From an uncultured Acetatifactor sp. (lineage in GTDB: Bacteria > Bacillota > Clostridia > Lachnospirales > Lachnospiraceae), in the NCBI GenBank assembly GCA_934394515.1, contig CAKRRU010000094.1, positions 1 to 10,139 on the forward strand: 10,139 bases of DNA. The letters run 5' to 3'. The notes under the pieces are model-generated. The model saw nothing but the letters and a program-made list of their open reading frames with translations, ran no database searches and was not told the origin of the DNA. The position numbers and the translations under genes are program-made. Positions 8,588-10,139 of this stretch are shown one piece after another (the stretch's first letter is position 1; each line of letters begins with the position of its first letter).

Positions 8588-8620
8588 AAAAAGCTCCTTA
8601 CCTTTTTGGTAAGAAGCTTT
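8588..8620 (-). terminator. Terminator-like hairpin that buries the ribosome site of the helical orphan gene
   Basis: As minus-strand RNA, AAAGCTTCTTACC (8608-8620) pairs along all 13 bases with GGTAAGGAGCTTT (8590-8602), with one U-G wobble and an AAAAA loop. Five Ts (8588-8592) overlap the end of the stem. The AAGGAG ribosome site (8594-8599) is in the 3' arm. The wobble becomes a C-A mismatch in the plus-strand RNA, so the minus RNA is the better folder. It may be a terminator of the SH3b gene, an attenuator, or a translation-blocking stem. Confidence 0.75.
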
Positions 8621-8681
8621 CCCTGAAATATCCTATTTTATTCGTGCAATACGAATTGTTCCGCAGCTTCGCTGCTCTCAC
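8598..8681 (-). CDS. Possible 27-residue leader peptide ORF
   Basis: A GTG at 8681 has GGAGG (8689-8693) seven bases upstream. The frame begins V/M-RAAKLRNNSYCTNK and ends at TAA inside the 3' arm of the hairpin at 8590-8620, 12 bases before the next gene's ATG. Ribosomes translating it would run through the 5' arm and loop of that hairpin, the arrangement expected of a leader peptide that opens a blocked ribosome site. The start codon itself lies in another stem (8680-8686). It could equally be an accidental frame in a repeat. Confidence 0.3.
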   Translation of the reverse strand: MRAAKLRNNSYCTNKIGYFRESFLPKR

Positions 8682-8809
8682 AATTCTACCTCCATTCGAA
8701 ATCCACTGATTTGCTATCGCAAATCGTTACTTTCTCATGTAGGTGCGATTTTCTTAAGTTCAAAGTTCTGCGTATGCGAGCATCCGCATCCCATTGAACT
8801 TAGAAAATC
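8640..8809 (-). ncRNA. Candidate structured RNA or palindromic repeat element
   Basis: Nested inverted repeats fill the gap. A 16-bp stem with one bulge (8747-8763 with 8794-8809, AAGTTCAA/TTGAACTT cores) encloses an ATGCG/CGCAT hairpin (8774-8789). Next is GATTTGC/GCAAATC with a 4-base loop (8708-8725). Then GAATTGT/ACAATTC (8653-8659 with 8680-8686) encloses GCAGC-GAA-GCTGC across a purine-rich internal loop (GAGA opposite GGA on the minus strand). An alternative hairpin, ATTCGT/ACGAAT (8640-8656), competes with that last stem. The first stem begins 2 bases after the SH3b stop codon. No T-run follows the large stem, so it is not a normal terminator. I match it to no named RNA family. Confidence 0.45.
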
Positions 8810-8811
8810 TG

Positions 8812-10020
8812 TTACTGCACATATTCACTCTTAACATATCCGATCTGACCGTTGTACTTGATCTTGCTCCAGTCGCCTTCGGTACCTACCAGTTCTGCGG
8901 AATCGCCACCGGAGAGAACCCCCAGTCTGTCAGCAGTCTCACTGGCCGATGCACGTACGTTGATGTTAGTCGTTGCGGTAACAGTTCCTATGGTCTCAGC
9001 ACCTGCCGCATTCTCTGCCAGCTGCAGGAACTCTGTCTTGATATAGCCTTCCTTACCTTCATAATCGACCTTGGTCCATCCGTTGGGGCGCTGCTCGAGA
9101 ACCTGAAGCTTTGTTCCTCCGGATACCTTGCCAAGCTTATCTGCCTGTTCGCTGTCTGAGCTTCGCACATTCACAGTGGTCGTGGTAGTCACATACTGCG
9201 GTCCCTGCTCTTCTGCGGGCTGTTCACCACCCTCGTTCTGGGCATCCTGACCATCGGTGGTTCCCTCTTCCGTTGCTGCTGCGGCATCCTGGGAATCTCC
9301 CGCTACCTGATTCGCAAGCTTTTCGCCTACCGCAACACTCACCTGGGAATCCAGTTCGCTGATATATTGCAGTACTTCCGGATGGTCTACCATAAGCTCA
9401 TTATATTCTACAGTGATCTTGTTATTAAATTCCACAACATCATCCTGTGTACTTACCTTTTTGATATAATCATTTATTTCTTCGCTGTTCTCACCACGCT
9501 TGATATACAGTTCTCCCTGATCATTGGTGCAAATGTACAGTGCCTGATATCCGGGAACCTCTTCCTCATGCCCCACAAAAGCGATCTTGTAATATACATA
9601 CGCAATGACCGATCCTTCTTCCGGTCCTGTTTTGGTATAGATCTCCAGTGTAGGATAATAGTCAATATACTGTGACAGTTCCAGATAACGGTACATATCC
9701 TTATCCGAGATCTCATCACATACCGAACGAAGTGTGTCCTCATCACCGGTAGCCATTGCATTATAATAAGTAGCCACAAGGGAATAGATTGCTCCCTCTT
9801 CATTTGCCACCAGCGGAACTTCTTCTGTCGCCGCCTCCGTAATAGCTTCTCCCGAGACAGTCTCGATCTCTGCCAGCTGTTGTTCTTCTCTGTTTTTATT
9901 TCCCATGCTGAGGCTTACGGATACCGTGACAGCTACAGCTACCACAACTGCCGCAGGCAATATTATTTTACTGTGTTTTATTATATAATTACCAACAGAA
10001 TGTATTTTTTCTTTCCACAT
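8812..10020 (-). CDS. Membrane-anchored protein with NTF2-like region and two SH3b domains
   Basis: The protein has 402 residues. A short basic cytosolic tail (1-17) is followed by a membrane helix (about 18-38) without a clear cleavage site, so it is probably anchored and faces outward. Residues about 76-205 (AIYSLVATYYNAMATGDEDT onward) resemble an NTF2-like alpha/beta fold; this is tentative. A helical segment follows, then a low-complexity Glu/Gln/Ala/Gly linker (about 241-275). Two tandem bacterial SH3 domains close the protein, at 276-334 and 345-402; both contain NVR, a GW/DW site and a GYIK or GYVK ending. SH3b domains typically bind peptidoglycan, and no hydrolase domain is present, so a wall-sensing or scaffold role is inferred. 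The frame stays open to 10125, but that stretch contains a terminator. The ATG at 10020 has AAAGGA, spaced rather far (12 bases), and puts the membrane helix at the N-terminus. No clear promoter was seen. Confidence 0.85.
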   Translation of the reverse strand: MWKEKIHSVGNYIIKHSKIILPAAVVVAVAVTVSVSLSMGNKNREEQQLAEIETVSGEAITEAATEEVPLVANEEGAIYSLVATYYNAMATGDEDTLRSVCDEISDKDMYRYLELSQYIDYYPTLEIYTKTGPEEGSVIAYVYYKIAFVGHEEEVPGYQALYICTNDQGELYIKRGENSEEINDYIKKVSTQDDVVEFNNKITVEYNELMVDHPEVLQYISELDSQVSVAVGEKLANQVAGDSQDAAAATEEGTTDGQDAQNEGGEQPAEEQGPQYVTTTTTVNVRSSDSEQADKLGKVSGGTKLQVLEQRPNGWTKVDYEGKEGYIKTEFLQLAENAAGAETIGTVTATTNINVRASASETADRLGVLSGGDSAELVGTEGDWSKIKYNGQIGYVKSEYVQ

Positions 10021-10065
10021 ACAGATATTGTGTCCTTTCCAAATCCGAAAAATCTCTTTAATCGC

Positions 10066-10084
10066 AAAAAGCCGCAAGCGGCTT
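10066..10084 (-). terminator. Rho-independent terminator of a gene beyond the right edge
   Basis: AAGCCG-CTTG-CGGCTT (a compact 6-bp, GC-rich stem) runs into a T-run on the minus strand (10066-10070). It lies upstream of the SH3b gene start, so it should end a minus-strand gene entering from the right. One frame from the edge ends with TGA at 10106-10108 (last residues RFLSDAFTSP), about 22 bases before the stem. That may be this gene's C-terminus, but the fragment is too short to confirm. Confidence 0.6.
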
Positions 10085-10139
10085 CTCTCATCTCTCTCCC
10101 TATAATCAAGGTGATGTAAATGCATCCGACAGGAATCGA

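Noticed and set aside
8586..8811. Insertion sequence remnant
   Set aside because: The inverted repeats are internal hairpins, not terminal repeats around a transposase. No transposase fragment or target duplication was seen, though a MITE-like repeat is still possible.

Overview
The window looks like chromosomal DNA of a low-to-mid GC Firmicute, most probably a gut Clostridia of the Lachnospiraceae type. Reasons: strong AGGAGG-type ribosome sites, sigma-A style TTGNNN-17-TATAAT promoters, a class A penicillin-binding protein with a Cys-rich extracellular tail, a hexameric GDH close in residue numbering to the clostridial enzyme, and a lysine/glutamate-rich SH3b envelope protein. The taxon is inferred from protein character, not from a marker gene. 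No transposase, integrase, phage gene, CRISPR array, tRNA or rRNA was seen. This is mostly housekeeping DNA.

Layout. Position 217 to the left edge (-): the 5' part of an unrecognised protein, with its own promoter. 437-1105 (-): a cytosolic protein joining a DUF1905-like domain to a C39/papain-like cysteine peptidase domain, with its own promoter and terminator. 1363-2712 (-): the magnesium channel MgtE. It lies downstream of 2878-3525 (-), a YigZ/IMPACT family protein, separated by a 165-nt leader that holds a hairpin and a possible small upstream ORF. 3750-6422 (+): a bifunctional class A PBP, divergent from yigZ. 6565-7911 (-): glutamate dehydrogenase, convergent with the PBP; two back-to-back terminators separate them. 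8121-8585 (-): a small helical orphan protein. 8812-10020 (-): a membrane-anchored protein with an NTF2-like region and two SH3b domains. A terminator at 10066-10084 closes whatever minus-strand unit lies to the right.

The genes do not form one pathway. The themes are cell-wall synthesis and wall association (PBP, SH3b protein), Mg2+ uptake, and ammonium assimilation or glutamate metabolism. The most unusual part is the 226-nt gap between the SH3b gene and the helical orphan (8586-8811). It is packed with inverted repeats and a short ORF with a good ribosome site. It ends in a 13-bp terminator-like hairpin that buries the orphan gene's Shine-Dalgarno sequence. It could be a cis-regulatory RNA (attenuator or leader peptide) or a palindromic interspersed repeat; the sequence alone does not decide between them. 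A second regulatory candidate is a triple, partly palindromic motif upstream of gdhA.
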